Below are positions 61,230 through 64,000 of a DNA stretch of 64,000 nucleotides, piece by piece. The notes beneath the pieces are model-generated. The model saw only the letters and a program-made list of their open reading frames with translations. It did no database searches and was not told where the DNA came from. The stretch lies in contig WHTA01000019.1 in assembly GCA_009379825.1 (NCBI GenBank), positions 1-64,000 on the forward strand, given 5' to 3'. Positions within the stretch are counted from its first letter, which is position 1. Each line of letters starts with the position of its first letter. The translations under genes and the position numbers were made by a program. Source of the stretch: Streptosporangiales bacterium (lineage in GTDB: Bacteria; Actinomycetota; Actinomycetes; Streptosporangiales; WHST01).

Positions 61230-62090
61230 ATGTACGCGATCACCGGCGTCACCGGACATGCCGGCGGCGCGACCGCACAGGAGCTTCTCGCCACCGGCGA
61301 ACGGGTGCGGGCAGTGGTCCGCGATCCGGCGAAGGGCAACGACTGGTCACGCAACGGCGCCGACGTCGCCGTCGCCGACTTCACCGACCGGGCGGCACTC
61401 ACCCGCGCGCTGAGCGGCTCCCGCGGCGCGTTCGTCATGCTGCCGACCGTCCCGACGGGAGCCGATGCCGACCACCGCCGGCTGGCCGACTCGATCGCGG
61501 GCGCGGTGGGCGACAGTGGCGTGCCGCACGTGGTCGCGCTCTCGTCCATCGGGGCCGACCTGGCCGAAGGCACGGGGCCGATCCGTTGGCTGCACCACCT
61601 GGAGAACCGGCTCCGCGACACCGGTGCGGTGGTGACGGCGCTGCGGTCACCGCACTTCCAGGAGAAGGTCGAGACGGTGCTCGGCGCGGCCACCAACGCC
61701 GGCGTGTACCCCGTGTTCGCCGAGTCCGCCGACATCGAGACGCCGATGGTGGCGACCCGCGACATCGCAACCGCGGCCGCACGAGCGCTGCTCTCGCCGC
61801 CGTCCGCCAGCGAGATCGTCGACCTGGACGCACCGAGCTACACGGAGCGGCAGGTCGCCGAACGGCTCGCGGCCGTGCTCGGCAAGCCGCTCGACGTGGT
61901 GACGGTGCCGCGGGCGGACTGGGTGGGCGTCCTCGTCGACGCGGGCGCGCCGCCCGTACTCGCCGAGGAACTCGCCGCCCTGTACGCCGCGGAACACGAC
62001 GGCCTCCCCCAGCCGCGCGGCGACCGACGACACCTGTGCACCACGGGGATCGAGCACACCCTGCAGCAGGTCGTGCAGGTCGCCGCCTGA
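61230..62090 (+). CDS. NmrA-like NAD(P)H-binding atypical SDR
   Basis: A 286-aa atypical short-chain dehydrogenase / NmrA-family protein. Dinucleotide motif ITGVTGHAGGATAQELLATGERVRAVVRDP (residues 4-33), then VMLPTVPTGAD, VPHVVALSSIGAD and the NmrA C-terminal ATRDIATAAARALLSPP. Such proteins act as quinone or NAD(P)H sensors or reductases. ATG 61230 has GAGAGG 8 nt upstream. It is divergent from the AraC gene. Confidence 0.88.
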   Translation: MYAITGVTGHAGGATAQELLATGERVRAVVRDPAKGNDWSRNGADVAVADFTDRAALTRALSGSRGAFVMLPTVPTGADADHRRLADSIAGAVGDSGVPHVVALSSIGADLAEGTGPIRWLHHLENRLRDTGAVVTALRSPHFQEKVETVLGAATNAGVYPVFAESADIETPMVATRDIATAAARALLSPPSASEIVDLDAPSYTERQVAERLAAVLGKPLDVVTVPRADWVGVLVDAGAPPVLAEELAALYAAEHDGLPQPRGDRRHLCTTGIEHTLQQVVQVAA

Positions 62091-62227
62091 CAGGTGCATG
62101 GCACGGCCGGACCACGACGGAGCGCACGGCGCCTGGCCAGGGCCCGCAGGTGCCGCCGACGTGTGACTGCGCCGGCGCCGGGTAGGTGGCGTAGCGAACC
62201 GGCAACCGTTCGCGCAGGAGCGTCAGC

Positions 62228-64000
<1,773 letters not shown>

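Overview
The window is high-GC DNA with strong G/C preference at third codon positions, many GTG/TTG starts, 4-nt ATGA/GTGA gene overlaps and promoter elements abutting start codons. Together with a complete desABCD desferrioxamine operon behind a 19-bp DmdR/IdeR iron box, PucR- and LuxR-type regulators and a TetM/OtrA-like GTPase, this points to a chromosomal segment of a filamentous-type actinomycete (Actinomycetota). No rRNA, tRNA, CRISPR array, phage or complete insertion sequence was seen.

Left part (1-29.6 kb), where every gene reads through cleanly: end of a universal stress protein; a DevS-like GAF histidine kinase; alanine dehydrogenase divergent from its Lrp/AsnC regulator around a large inverted repeat; a DoxX-like membrane protein with a NarL-type two-component pair; the des operon; a tctCBA tricarboxylate-type transporter with a cysteine hydrolase of the isochorismatase / N-carbamoylsarcosine amidase type, divergent from a DAO-family flavoenzyme across a 13-bp inverted repeat; a TetM-like ribosome protection protein with a possible leader ORF; an MBL-fold hydrolase plus FMN-dependent hydroxy-acid oxidase; an MntR/DtxR regulator next to a manganese-type ABC importer; and a GltS-like symporter plus amine oxidase opposite an RpiR regulator.

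Right part (29.6-64 kb): an SsuABC-like ABC importer joined to an unusual M19-like protein and two unrecognised proteins of 240 and 626 aa, all divergent from a LysR gene. This is the least understood unit and my best candidate for an undescribed system. It is followed by a GntR / FGGY kinase / FAD dehydrogenase / Zn-alcohol dehydrogenase / MFS / SDR catabolic operon, an MBL hydrolase, an MFS exporter, two methyltransferases, a STAS protein, a pirin, a two-component system with a trypsin-like protease fragment, a diacylglycerol-kinase-like enzyme, MarR and PucR regulators with a DAO enzyme, a GreA-like factor, an AraC/NmrA-type pair and a ClpC-like ATPase that runs off the end.

The right part carries a striking density of lesions: single-base indels in SDR, MFS, GntR, HpcH aldolase, response regulator, a small ORF and ClpC-like genes; in-frame amber codons in an ABC permease and the ClpC-like gene; a head-to-head junction of two 5'-truncated genes at 53.52 kb; internal deletions in an EEP nuclease; and two near-perfect tandem duplications (123 bp and 42 bp). 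The coding sequence around most lesions is otherwise well preserved, so either decay is very recent or the assembly is error-prone here. This cannot be decided from sequence alone.
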